64,000 bases of DNA from Macrolepiota albuminosa (Eukaryota; Basidiomycota; Agaricomycetes; Agaricales; Agaricaceae), in assembly GCA_027475525.1 (NCBI GenBank), contig JAMWFC010000084.1, positions 484,258 to 548,257 of the forward strand. The letters run 5' to 3'. Below, one piece after another: positions 35,001-46,468 of this stretch. The number at the start of each line of letters is the position of its first letter. The stretch's first letter is position 1. The notes under the pieces were generated by a model. That model was given only the letters and a program-made list of their open reading frames with translations, was not told where the DNA came from and did no database searches. Position numbers and translations under genes: made by a program.

Positions 35001-36984
35001 TCCTCCCACAGAGCCTCTATAGCAAGTGCTGTTCGCCCTTTATGGTCCATCGCAACGAGCGCAGCAACCTCCCGCCGTTTGCGAGGTTGAGTGGTAGTCG
35101 TAACATCCTCCCCATCCGCCTCATTGACATCATCGTCTTCATCGCCAATCATCTTGTCAAGGGTCTTACACCATTTGACTAGAAGTACGGCCAGGGCTTT
35201 AAATCCTGCACGTTGGTGATCCTCGTCACTTAGTTTGTTCTTGCCCACCAATCGCTCGTCGACCGCCTCTTCCCAAACACCTCTGACGAACTGGCTAACA
35301 GCTTTACGGACCCTTGCTTCCTCATCGAAGAGCAAAAGACAGAGCTTCTCACGTTCTTCGTCTTCGAGAAGCGAGTGCCTGTCGATAGCGCCAAGGACCT
35401 GGATGACTGCAACCCGAATGGCGATTTCAGTATCGCTGGTAGCCATCTCAACCAGCCGGGGTTTGAAGCGTTCCGTAAAGTGATTGAAAGAGCCGGTATA
35501 ACTACCCTGCTCGTAAACACCAGTAAGAGACTTCACCGCCTCAAGACGAACATGCGTGTTCGAGTCTGACAGGACCCAACCGACGTAGCGCAGGTATGAG
35601 GCATCCAGAAAATGACCAGGGTATTTCTTGAACCACAAGCCAATCGCATGAACGCATTCCGCGCGGATGTTAGGGTCAAGGTCACGATAACGGTGCACGA
35701 AGACTCTGAGACCGTATGATTAGTTGCCATGTAACGTAGGATTTCTGGTTCTGCTTACCCATCAACGAATTCCTTCAAGAACTCGGCCAGCTTGGTCCGA
35801 CGTTTCCTTATCTCGTGTGCTTTGGCTTCTAATTCCTTATCTCTAGCGCCACTTCCCTTATTAGTTGACTTTCGCTTTTTCTCTCCCTCGCGTTGACGGC
35901 CAACGACTTCTGCCTCTTTCTCGACTGCCGCTGCAACGTCGCAAAGCGCAGTCTCAACTTCAAGAGCAACTACGGTGGCTGTGTGTCTGAAGCTTCGGAT
36001 CTGAGATGATGACATGGCGATAACCCATGTTTGCAGAGTTTGCATTAAATCTGAGGTATATAGAGCTCCAAGGTCGGCTGAGGAAGCGACAAGTCGTTCA
36101 ATGAACTCGGATAGGGATTTGCGAAATCTTTTGAAGACTGGCAGTTTGGATGTGAGAGGGTATACTGGGGAATTATCCTGAATTTAGACGTTAAGGTTGA
36201 ATTTATCAGATGAGAAAAAATGGACACGCCTGCTTCAAGCCTTCAGTAAAATTATCAAGAGCATCCACAACTCCGTCATAATCGACGGCCTCGTCCGCAT
36301 TGACTGAGTCATTGCACCCACATGCACGAAGAATGAGGTTAATAAGCTCCGCAAGAGCAGCACCGGGTGATTGCTCGAGAGACTCCAAAAAATCCTCCGC
36401 AGTTGACTGCAAGGCAGCTGAGGGGTTCATAATGGCATCTACAACACGAGCAGTTAGACTATAGCAACCCAGATATTTATGGCACGTACTAAAAAGTGGG
36501 TTATCAACAGCAATTTTCGTGTCTTTTGCGACTCGAGCAGCATCGTACGCGTCTTCCCCTTCCTTGACCTTCCTACCTCTTTTTGCCATGGTAGACTTAG
36601 CAACCTTTTCTCCTGCAGCCTTTGCAACACGTGGCTTCTTCACAGGGGGCGCGCCCTTAGCCTTGGGTGTTGATGTTTTATTCTGCACCTTCTTTGCTGG
36701 TGTCTTAGACTTTGCGACGCGATAATCTTCCTCTTCTTCGTCGGCATCACCACCTTCTTCTTCTTCGTCCACGTCATCGTTTCTATGTTCCTGTCCCTCT
36801 GTTTCGTTCCCTTCGTCGCTGTCATGGCGTTTGCGCTTGCCTTTGCTCACCACTGTGTTCAGCTGTCAAATTAGTCGATCATGGCTCTTATGGGACTCGG
36901 ACCTGGTGTAAATATTTTTGTTGGCTTCCTCTCTCGCTGAGAACGACGTGGGGCAGAGGGCGTAGCCGGGCTCTCGGAAGCCAT
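32028..36984 (-). CDS. SCC3: cohesin subunit Scc3/STAG
   Basis: Eleven exons (minus strand): 36984-36903, 36852-36490, 36438-36230, 36177-35759, 35705-34742, 34675-34052, 33997-33445, 33387-33137, 33084-32795, 32750-32620, 32566-32028. All junctions keep frame, and the product is about 1474 residues. The N terminus (PRRSQRERKP) is followed by an acidic/basic disordered segment. A STAG region follows (LFNAIMNPSAALQSTAEDFLES... and DNSPVYPLTSKLPVF). From about residue 358 comes the stromalin conservative domain (VFVHRYRDLDPNIRAE...FLDASYLRYVGWVLSD). HEAT-like helices fill the middle. The C terminus is basic (RPRPRPRPKRKTR) and ends LKKRVRH. The protein binds the Scc1/Rad21 kleisin in the cohesin ring and acts in sister-chromatid cohesion in the nucleus. 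Intron 3 appears to use a GC donor. Confidence 0.95.
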
Positions 36985-37217
36985 GGTCGTCGCGTCGCGT
37001 CAAGATTGGTGTAAACAATACGAAACAAGTCATCCCTTTGTTCGCATCATGCGGGAATCTAACGACAAGTGGAGTCCTCTCTTGAAGGCGATAGTACTCC
37101 TCCAAGGGCCAGTAAACAGGCCTTCTCTGTGCCGCAAATATTTTCTGGAAGTGAATACTCCGGAATAACGAAACATAACGATATTTACGGTACTTTGGTA
37201 CTCAGTCATCCTGCATC
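36985..37217. promoter_or_regulatory. divergent promoter between SCC3 and the PP2C gene
   Basis: Only 233 bp separate the two start codons, so both core promoters must overlap here. No specific element is recognised. Confidence 0.6.
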
Positions 37218-38350
37218 ATGGATACGCAAGGTAGTACTGCCAGGAATTTGGATACGTTAAGCGACTCTGGAGTGGTGCACTCTTCGACGCAAACCGTAAT
37301 CGGTTTCAGAGTACATGTGTACCAGTACCAGCCCACAAAACGGCCCATCGAAGACAGATACTCGATTTCAACTAGTGATTCCCAAGACAGACTGCTCCTC
37401 GGCGTCTACGACGGTACGACATAGTTTTCATGTAAATTCTACACGCCAATCATCTCCTTCATTCTCTTTGTCGGGATAATCTAGGCCATGGCGGCTCAGC
37501 AACTGCGGAGCACATCAGCACCGTTCTACCTTCCACGATACTCGCGCACACGCCCGCGGACCATGCTCGCCTCTTCCAAGATACCGACGATACGCTGATT
37601 CAACAATTTGCAAAGGATCACTCCTTCCTCGGAACCAAATCTAAGAATTGGGTTCGGAACGCGCAGCTTGTGAAGTGCGGGTGCACAGCCTTGATCCTTG
37701 ATGTCAATGTCGACACCCTAACTGCTTCGTTCGCGAATGCGGGCGATTGTAGAGCCGTAGTCTTCGACCCGAAGCACCAAGATGGTAAGTTGCAGCAAAC
37801 GGAGGATTTGAATGCCAAGACGCCTTCAGAAAAGGAACGTCTATTGCATGAGCACCCTGGAGAGGACTCTGTAATTGTCGGTGGCCGTCTCTTTGGACGT
37901 ATCATGAGTACTCGAGGTTGCCTCCCTTCCTCTGCCCTTGCATAATAGTTGACCTCTCGAACAGGTTTTGGTGACGCCTACTACAAACTCCCACTTGGCC
38001 CCATAAGCAATTGGCAACACAAACGCTACATCTCCGCGCTTTCATCTGTTGAAGATAGCGGAAAGGTAACCATGTCCGAACAGTACACGTCCATGTTCCA
38101 TTACTATCGTACACCCCCCTACCTCACCGCCATACCCGAGGTGGGAACGTTCCAGCTGTGGTCGGGTGGTTTCGTCATCATGGCTACTGATGGTTTATGG
38201 GACTGTATCCATAGTGACGTAGCCGTGGATACAGTGCGTCGTGGTATGGAGCAAGGTGTTGACAATCTCGCCGAGTATCTGCTGGATGTTATAAAAACCA
38301 TTCAGAGCCCTGGAGACGATGTCACCATCGTGTTGCTGCAGATTCCATAG
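37218..38350 (+). CDS. PP2C-type (PPM) Ser/Thr protein phosphatase
   Basis: Three exons (37218-37413, 37485-37916, 37965-38350) give about 337 residues. PPM motifs are all present: EDRYSIS near the start, GVYDGHGG (metal-binding Asp and Gly across the first junction), ANAGDCRAV, ATDGLWD, and GDDVTIVLL at the C terminus. These provide the Asp residues that hold two Mn/Mg ions for water-mediated dephosphorylation of phospho-Ser/Thr. The layout suits the PDP/PPM1K-like branch, which is often mitochondrial, but no clear presequence is seen, so the substrate is open. The gene is divergent from SCC3, with only about 230 bp between starts, so the two may share a promoter region. Confidence 0.92.
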
Positions 38351-39929
38351 GATTCAATTGCGGCAACGGATCAATCCCTTATGCTGTTTAACAGTCCTCA
38401 TGCCCTCTCGTCCTTACTACTTTGTATCATAATGTAACACAGACATACTGTTGTAGTCTTCGAGTTTCACGGCACCTCCTGCAACCATTTCTGTAGATCT
38501 GATATTGGTCTAACGTGACCGGCCCGATATCCCTTTCTTACTTCTCTAGTTATGTAACCGCCGGCAATTCACCTCCAATGGAAATTTAACAACTCTCGTC
38601 GATGCAGGTGTAAATTTGGACTTTCTTTTGAGCACTTCCCAACTCGTGCAGGAGACGCTGTGGAGTATTTACATTCCATGTCATTTGGCAGCTTCATCTA
38701 ACTTGATAAAAAATCAGTTAGATGGGCGATCCATTACTTTTTCCTGTCATCGGGAAAAACCGATTCATATACACCATATGCAATTTAAGAGGCCCAAAGG
38801 CCCGACAACAAAAAAAAAATTCAAGGATTCAGAACCGAAGAACCGAAGAACCATGCCACCCCAATCTCCGTTGTCTTCGCAGAAAAGAGAGAAAAAAAGT
38901 CATCTCAAAGGCCGGATTAAAATACGTGATCCGTCGGTGCCACTAGTGTAAACTTAGAACTTCCGGTCCGGGTTCCAGATACCGATGACTGTAAGAATCC
39001 TAGCAAAAGGTTGTGGCTCAAATCGACCCGGAAAATTTAGATGCCGGTTGCGATGTTGCTTCAAGACGAGGTCCCTTGAGGTGATAATTTTTACTAAACT
39101 CAGGCTCCCACCGACCATCTATCATCGTCGGACCAATTGCCCCGTCGTAGTGAAGTGGCTGGACCTATAAGCGTCTCCCAAGCCAAAGCTTGGGAATTTT
39201 CGGTATTTGAGTGGCTTCGAGCGACAGTTTTTCAAATGATACAAGTTGAGCATCTAGAAAGACTTTAGTGATTGTCTATCCTATCCCTGGCAGATCCAGA
39301 GAGTGCTACATCTGTTCGTGCTGTCAGACACACGGCCCCAATCCTGCTCCTTGACTGGATTCTTGAAGAGTGAAGCGATAAAGACGGGATCAATTCCTGT
39401 TGCCTGTCGAGCACTGCATATCCATGCGCCGACATCAAGGCAGATCACATCACGCCAATAGCGCCCATGGAAAGAACACATGCATAATGGATATTGGGCG
39501 CGGGTGGGCACATCAGTTGACAGTGTCAGAAGATACTAATATGAGAATTGATATAACAAAGATACCCTTAAACCTGACGCTCTGCTGGAGATGATGACTC
39601 AGATACATAGAAGAGAGGAGACATTTTGGCCCCCCGCACAGCCATCAGCACGATTGTCCGTCCAAATTGCTGACTACTCTTTGCTACTCTTTGATGGCCG
39701 TCTCCAATCATATGACTTCGCTAGCCATATCAATCATTCATTACGTTGAACCACATACAACGCCGCGCAAAGGCGCTAAAAAAAACTCAGGGCCTCACTG
39801 TTACTCTATCTGGAGCATACTTTTTGCATCTTGACTTCCAAATGTGTACGCCTATGTGGTCGGGAAGTACCTATAAGTAGGCTGGTGATATCGGTGTGTC
39901 CCCAGCTATCCACCCCAGTTCCTTCGCCC
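38351..39929. other. intergenic, no gene seen
   Basis: ORFs at 38616-38951 and others are short, A-rich and without coding character. No RNA gene was recognised. Confidence 0.4.
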
Positions 39930-41429
39930 ATGGCCTCTTCCTCGCTACAGAAAACTACTGTCACGTATGCTGACGCTTTGAGATCGATAAACTCTCCGGG
40001 TGTAAGGGCAGACCTTGACAGCGCGTGTGAGCAGCTTGCCTTGACCACCATCCGTCTTATGGGAAATTTCGACTCCATTGCAAAGCAACTTCATACGATT
40101 GATATGTCAGGATCTAAACCACCCTTCAAGCCACAGTGGGAGTTGCTACACAAGGTATGAGCATCGTCGTGTTTTGGCTGTGCCACCATCAAACTAGCCC
40201 TTCAACAGGACTTTAAAGATCTCCTCTGGAATTTTCGTAATAACGCGTGTTTCATTTCCAGGCGCCTCAAGTGTAAGTGGTTGTGAGTCAGAAAACCTCC
40301 GCTTCGCATTAATTGTTCGTTCTATAGTGTTCTGTACAGTGGTTCTCCCATTGTTGGCGCGCAACTCTTCCTCTCCTCGTTCGCATAATGAAAAACTTCG
40401 AGTGCTTGGTTCATTCATGAGTGTATGTAAACGTTTATATCTCAAGTTCTCGACTGCCAAGCCCATATAACTTGTTTAGATTTCAGCAGATCATGCTGCC
40501 CTGACGCGTAATCTTGTGGGAAGCGCAATGACATTCAACAACTCACTCAATACTTTTCACACGGAGTTCCTGAAATTCGCCCGTCACAGAGCATCAGGAG
40601 GTCAACAAGAGCTGCGAGACCTTGCGCACAAGCTCAGTGACCTCGAAAGCAACATTCGACAGTACGTTCGTTCTCCGATATTCACAAGCGCATGATAACC
40701 AGAAAGTCATCAATCAGACTTTTTACAGCGGTAATACAATCTTATCTTATAAGTTTCAAAGCAGAGAGTGACCCTTTATCATGTAGAATGCGAAATACTC
40801 TGGCTCGGACGTAACACATTTTGCCTTCTTCATGTACAGAAGTTGCGCGTTGTCGAAGCAGAAATCATCACGGTCAAGAATGACGCATCACCGACTGGCG
40901 AGTAATATGACTAAAGTGTTAAGCCGGAACTAACGTCTATAACAGGCCCTTAGTACACCCGAGCTTGGCCGATTATACGAACAACTTGATCGTATGTTGC
41001 CTGCCTTGACTTTGTAGGTGACCCAAGACTTAACTTCTATAGTTATTCGAAATGAGGTTGCACATGCGCAGTACACAGCCCAGATCTGTCATAGCAAGAC
41101 AGATGCACTTACCAGTGCCCAGACGACGATGTCATCGCTTCTATTTGATGAGATGGTCTCCATTGAGGCAGGCCTAAGTCTCTTCTTGTCCATCTGGTCA
41201 AGGCTCCATGGAGACTGCAGTGACATACTTCATTGGATTCAAAATCCACGAAACTTCTCTGTTTGTCTTTACCTCCCAATTATCAGGATTTTGCTTAGCT
41301 TCATCACAGGAGACGCCTGGTGTAATCATTGGCTTTCTGGATGGAAATCATACGCTCTATGCCACAGTGGCAGATGCACTTGATACTCTTGCGACGGGAA
41401 TTGATACGTCCCGATTTGTCGAGACGTGA
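39930..41429 (+). CDS. multi-exon protein of unknown function, helical
   Basis: Exons that join in frame: 39930-40154, 40209-40272, 40328-40422, 40480-40661, 40703-40730. Later exons follow around 40850-40905, 40946-40994, about 41042-41178 and a last part ending at TGA 41427-41429; their exact junctions are uncertain. The readable protein starts MASSSLQKTTVTYADALRS. It has an amphipathic helical region in exon 4 (LTRNLVGSAMTFNNSLNTFHTEF, then QQELRDLAHKLSDLESNIRQ) and more helix downstream (HAQYTAQICHSKTDALTSAQ). The last part contains GVIIGFLDGNHTLYATVADAL. No family is recognised. The number of good GT-AG junctions and the even codon use argue that this is a real gene. Confidence 0.6.
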
Positions 41430-42992
41430 TACTTTTCACGTTGGTACGCTCCGCACGCTTTTTTGCACGTAGAGATTGTTACAGATCATGATAATTTCGA
41501 CGTGCGACTGCACCGTGATATTATCATGATAGATTTTCTTTCCATATTTTCCATCGCAACATCATGTTGGCACTGGCAAATTTAATACCATCCTGTTCCT
41601 ATGTCATAATGGCGCTATTCCAACGAGTTGCTAGTGCCAATATTGAAGATACAGATACTTTGTCGATGGTGTGATCGAAAGATCAGTGACAAATAAGGGT
41701 CAGTTCCTCGTCGATATACATGTAACGTATAGATAGGATATATATAGCTCAAATATTGATCCTCTGCGGCCTTGAACAGAATGGCGTGCGCATAAACACG
41801 AACGTCGTTCCATGTCTCGAACCCTAGCTAGGAGATACTATTGAATTTTAAACGGGCCCCTTGTATATAGGTCAGTCGGAAACAAGATGGTGTAGGGCGG
41901 ATTCTGATCATGGTGAATCCGAATACCAGTAATTTCATTTTGAGGTACTAACGTCGCGGACTTCCCAAGAAGAGCTTGAAGGGGATGATTTGGGCGACCA
42001 CTTTCCCAAAATAAATCGCGACATCAGCCTTGTCTATGTCGTGCGGTTGCGGAGAAGAGCCGACTACGACCAAGTAAAGGTACTCAAACAGAAAGCTCAA
42101 TGGATGTTCTTGTCTAAGGGAAATTTGCTGTATCAAGTCTAAAACTGGATATATCTATATTAGAAACTTCCTTCGCAACATAAGTAGAAAATCAAGGACC
42201 AAAACTACAAGCTCACGGAGGCCTTGATGATAGACACACTTGATAAAGAGCATTTTAGGCTCGTCGATCATCGAAATTGCACATGTGGCCGAGAAGCCGA
42301 AAAAAATCAATTAGAGATATCGGTAGCAGGCAGTTTCTACGTTGGATTCGATAGTTTCAAAGATTGGTGGTGTGGCACTTGTCAACTGATGAGCAAGTCA
42401 AAGTTGGGGACCATTCCGGGTCATGGAAATTATCTAAGCAAAGTAATTTTTCAGTCCCAGTTCTTCTCGACGACTGAGTATGTAACAGGCATTGAGCTCA
42501 ATGTACTTGCTGTGGTTGGCTACCAAAGATCCTGAGCTCAAGATGTTGTTCAATTATTTCCTTCCATGTCCCAGCAGCTAGTGGTACATGTACTCAATAT
42601 TTATCGGCTCATCACAAGAAAACACACTTTAACAATGGTGGAAGGTTTTGAGTGCTGTATGAGATTACATTCATGTAGGTTTGAACACGTAGATGCGCTG
42701 CTGATTCTATGCATTGAACAACATTTTGAGCTCAGGACCTTTGTTAGTCAACAAAGCAAGTAGATTGAAGTCAAAGATGCATGGACCAATGTGAGGGCTA
42801 TGTGCGCAAAAGTCCGGGAGAGCAATGCGTACGAAAAATGATGTTGGGTTCCTGACGAGTTGTCAAGTCGATCAGTGGATGAATGAAGGTGTTCGGTCTT
42901 AAAGTAGCCCTCCCAAGTCGTGTTCATGCACTGTCTAAGGATAAAAAACGTTAAACAAACCATGAGGATATTTGGAGAGCCCAAACACGGTA
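41430..42992. other. intergenic, no gene seen
   Basis: Only short ORFs are present. It ends at the left border of a DNA transposon. Confidence 0.4.
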
Positions 42993-43017
42993 CAGTCGCC
43001 TCTATCATAACCCATAC
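42993..43017 (+). repeat. left terminal inverted repeat of pogo-like element
   Basis: This 25-bp repeat begins CAGTCGCCTCTATCATAA and pairs with 45645-45669 with two mismatches. Confidence 0.92.
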
Positions 43018-43127
43018 CTCTCGGTTGTCGCCCATAGCTATGGGTTATCAGAGAGTATGGGTTACCACAGAGAGGATATGCATACACTTTATATTGTCTA
43101 TTCGTGTATTATATACATAAAAACGAA

Positions 43128-44933
43128 TTATGTCGAAGTGAAATAGTCAGTTATATGAGAGGGCACCATATTATCGAGCTCCAAACAACGCATCTGCCAT
43201 GCAATCGATGCAAGATCAGCTTCTACTCTGCGAGCGGTGGGAGTGTTAATACTGTTAAGGTGGCTTGTAATCAATGAAGATAATTTAAGAAAATCACGTT
43301 GTGAAAATGTGTTGGGAGGTATGTCTGCATTGTCGTCAACATCATTGTCCCCACCATTGATCAAAGCATTCTCTGCAGCCTGTCGGGCATCAAGGACTGC
43401 CTTGCAAATGTCCTGGTCAGTGAATTCATGGAAGCATTCAATCTCATCGATTGGATTGAGGAGTTCCTCAATAGCCATTCGGTTTTGAGGTTGAAGTGCA
43501 CCACTTGCTTGCAGCTCATCAAGGAGGGTTTCAACATCCTTCTGGAAGCTTTCAACAGGATTACTGGTAGTTGTGTTAAGAAGAGATGAAATGGTCACTA
43601 TAGGTTGCATAGCTGATTGATGTGGTTCAGGGAGAATGCCAGCCTTTTGCCAACAATGTTTGATTGTGGTTGCATCAACTGCTGCATAGCTGATTGATGT
43701 GGTTCAGGGAGAATGCCAGCCTTTTGCCAACAATGTTTGATTGTGGTTGCATCAACTGCATTCCACGCAGCATCTGCTAGTCGCATGGCCTCGAGTTGGT
43801 TGATGTCATAGATTTCAGATGGTGTGACCCCAGAATCGTATCTTCTAATAGCTCGTTGAATATATTGTGAGCAATAATGAGCTTTGAAGCATCTGATGAT
43901 GCCCTAATCCAATGGTTGGACATGTGCAGTGAGATTTGGCTCAAAGTTCTCGACACGAATATTCTGGAGGCCTTCTAGCACAATATGTCCTGAGAAATTG
44001 TCCTGAAATAGCACAATTTTCTGATTTTGGACTCCGAGTTCACGATCCCATTGCTGGATCCAATCCTGATACAAAGCAGCTGTCATCCAAGCCTTGGCAT
44101 TGTTGCAATAGACAAATCCAAGATCAGTGCCAGAACGTCCTCCAAATGCACGAGGCCTCTTTGCTTTCCCAATAATGAATGGTGGGAGCTTATGTGATCC
44201 ATCTGCATTTGCTGTAACAGCATAAGTCAAGCGGACCTTTCATCCTTTGACTCCAAAACTTCTTTTATTGGAAAGTCCTCAATCAGGAGGCATTCTGTTT
44301 TTGAACAATCAGAATTTGCCCAGATATTTCATGATCAAGCAATACATACATATAGAAAAGCCCACTCTCATCCATGTTGTAGAGGTCGCACAACTTGTAA
44401 CCAAAATTGTTAACAAGATCTTCAATAAGATTAGCAATTCGTTGCCTTTCCCTTGCTACCACATCTGAGGTTGATGACGCTGCTTCACCGTGACGCTTGA
44501 ATTGTTTTAAATTGAACCTTGTTTTGAATCCAGTCAACCAACCTTCGCTCAGACCCAGGCGCTCGTCATGTGGCACTCCAGCAATGTCAGCAAACTGGGT
44601 CCATTTCTGATGTAAAACTTCACCAGTAACAATGAGATTTTCTGACATTGCTTTTGCTACCCAAAGGTCGAGCATATCTTCAATCTCTGGATGTTGCATT
44701 TGTCGAACTCATTTGACAGCTCGATCTGAATGCTTGGAAGCAGCGGCCCATTGTTCACGCCATTTAAGCTCCTCCTTTACCCATGAAGACACTAATGGCT
44801 GTTTTATTTTCAGATTCGGATATTTCGGTGAAAAATGCTGTGCAGTTTTCGACTGGTTCTTGCCATTGGCATGATACCAGTCCAAAATCTCAATCTGTTG
44901 GGCAAGCATTGCATTCTCCTTCTTGGTAAACAC
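43128..44933 (-). pseudogene. CENP-B/DDE-type transposase, broken
   Basis: The N terminus (44933-44709) resembles a psq-type helix-turn-helix (ILDWYHANGKNQSKTAQHF). The CENP-B-type DNA-binding part follows (LVTGEVLHQKWTQFADI, then GLSEGWLTGFKTRFNLKQFKR). The catalytic region has the first Asp in NMDESGLFY, the second in LFQDNFSGH and the third in HVQPLD. Damage: TGA in place of an expected Arg codon near 44710, a frameshift near 44280, TGA near 44238, and TAG after QPLD near 43904 (an expected Gln). Most stops are one C-to-T step from the expected codon, consistent with deamination. A 77-bp tandem duplication (43606-43759) shifts the frame near the C terminus; without it the C-terminal frame is continuous. 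A large segment upstream (45008-45364) encodes another helical, charged piece that may be an additional exon. Confidence 0.88.
43606..43759. repeat. 77-bp exact tandem duplication in transposase
   Basis: Copies 43606-43682 and 43683-43759 are identical. 77 is not a multiple of three, so the duplication breaks the transposase frame. Confidence 0.95.
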
Positions 44934-45384
44934 AGGCTCCTTTTTTGTCTTCTCTATGATGTCATTGATCTTAGGCTCCGCACCTGCAATCTGTCAATGT
45001 GTGCAGCTCAATCAGGTGTTTGCAATAACGTACGCTTCCTTTTTTTTCCAACAATTTTGGCAAGCTCATCAGCTGCCTCTTGAAGCTTTTGGACCATACT
45101 CTTCTCCTCTTCATCCAGCCTTTCCACACCTCTTTCATAATCCGATGCAGTCTCCAATTTATCCACCACTCTTTCTAAATCCACCACATTTCCTTCGTGA
45201 TCTAGCCATGCCTCATCTTCGTTCGAAATAGACTTTTGCTCAGCAAGTAGTGTTTCAAGTCTAGTTTTCTTAGTTTTGACTTTGTTCCTGAGGGTTTCGA
45301 GGCCTTTCTTTAGAACTTTGAGAGGTTTTAGAGTCATGTTTGAGTTACGAACACAAAAAAACATATGTATACAACTGTTATTTG

Positions 45385-45538
45385 GTTAATTACTAGAATA
45401 AAAGTTCAGACAAGCCTCTCGGCAACTAATAAAGGTATGGGGTTTGAGTTCAAGTGCCTATGTTAATTACTAGAATAAAAGTTCAGACAAGCCTCTCGGC
45501 AACTAATAAAGGTATGGGGTTTGAGTTCAAGTGCCTAT
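45385..45538. repeat. 77-bp exact tandem duplication near the right TIR
   Basis: Copies 45385-45461 and 45462-45538 begin GTTAATTACTAG and are identical. Confidence 0.95.
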
Positions 45539-45644
45539 GGGTTATGGTATTTGAGGGAGTATGGGTTATAACTTGCATTTTCCCGCAAACCAAGTCGGTG
45601 AACACAAAAACCTATGGGGTTTCAGAGAGTACGGGTTTTACCCG

Positions 45645-45669
45645 CTATGGGTTATGACAGAGGCGACTG
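45645..45669 (-). repeat. right terminal inverted repeat of pogo-like element
   Basis: This reads CAGTCGCCTCTGTCATAA on the minus strand and is followed outside by TA. Confidence 0.92.
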
Positions 45670-45671
45670 TA

Positions 45672-46468
45672 TGTACGTTTATTTTTGATAGCTTTGGGAT
45701 CGTGGGAGAATGATTTTGATATGCACGTGACTACACAAGTGCACTGTCAGTTGTACACTCAACGTCTTTTCATGAAACTTCCACTCTTTTTTGTCCACAT
45801 CCTATATAATACTTCGGCATGCTGGATCTCTATGTTACTTCTGACTATATCACTGGAGCGGGCATGCACCAATACGATTCATATATATAAGCGGCTTTGA
45901 GGCATTCCACCGCCTCCCCAACGCCCGCTTGCTTAGACTATGACATGTTTATTCTTGTGTCTCCTCTTGTGGTGTCTCAAGTTATTTGCGCTTCCATCCC
46001 CGTGTCTTGGACTTCGTCTTAATGCTTAGAGATGAAGCCAAATCGAGTCGAAACATTTGGCACGTCTGACTGATCTTTTTCATATGGGAATCGATCCATC
46101 ATGATAATCCCTTCAATTGTCTCTTGTCAAAGCAACGACATAGTGCAACTTTCCGTTTTTGACAGGCATGGGAAAAAGTCTTTTGATACCTTGTATCCAA
46201 GGTTCAGGCGCCTTTGAGGACAGCACATCCTCAGAGGAGTAGCGCAGTTTTCTCGATACACCAAGGAACCGGGCTTATCTATCGAAGCTGGTTCATGTAA
46301 TTCTGCCCGGACAGGGTTCTGTTTACGTTAACACAGGTTTTCAGAACTGATGTGAACTGTTGTTATACTGATTTCATCTGGACATTGTCAGAATGAAGCA
46401 ATTAGACATGTCAACGTGAGCGATTTTAATTGGATTTTATAGGACTGAAAGTTCTCTCCTCAACCACT
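45672..46468. other. intergenic, no gene seen
   Basis: This is the upstream region of paralogue B. No recognisable motif was found. Confidence 0.4.

Larger units (their letters stand above)
42993..45669 (-). mobile_element. pogo/Tigger-like DNA transposon (decayed)
   Basis: Terminal inverted repeats begin CAGTCGCCTCT at 42993 and, on the other strand, at 45669; 23 of the outer 25 bases match. A TA lies outside each end (42991-42992 and 45670-45671), the target-site duplication expected for the Tc1/mariner-pogo group. It encodes one CENP-B/DDE-type transposase on the minus strand, now broken. Subterminal TATGGGTTAT and GAGTATGGGTT motifs repeat at both ends and may be transposase binding sites. 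The 2677-bp length includes two 77-bp tandem duplications that may be assembly artefacts. Confidence 0.92.
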
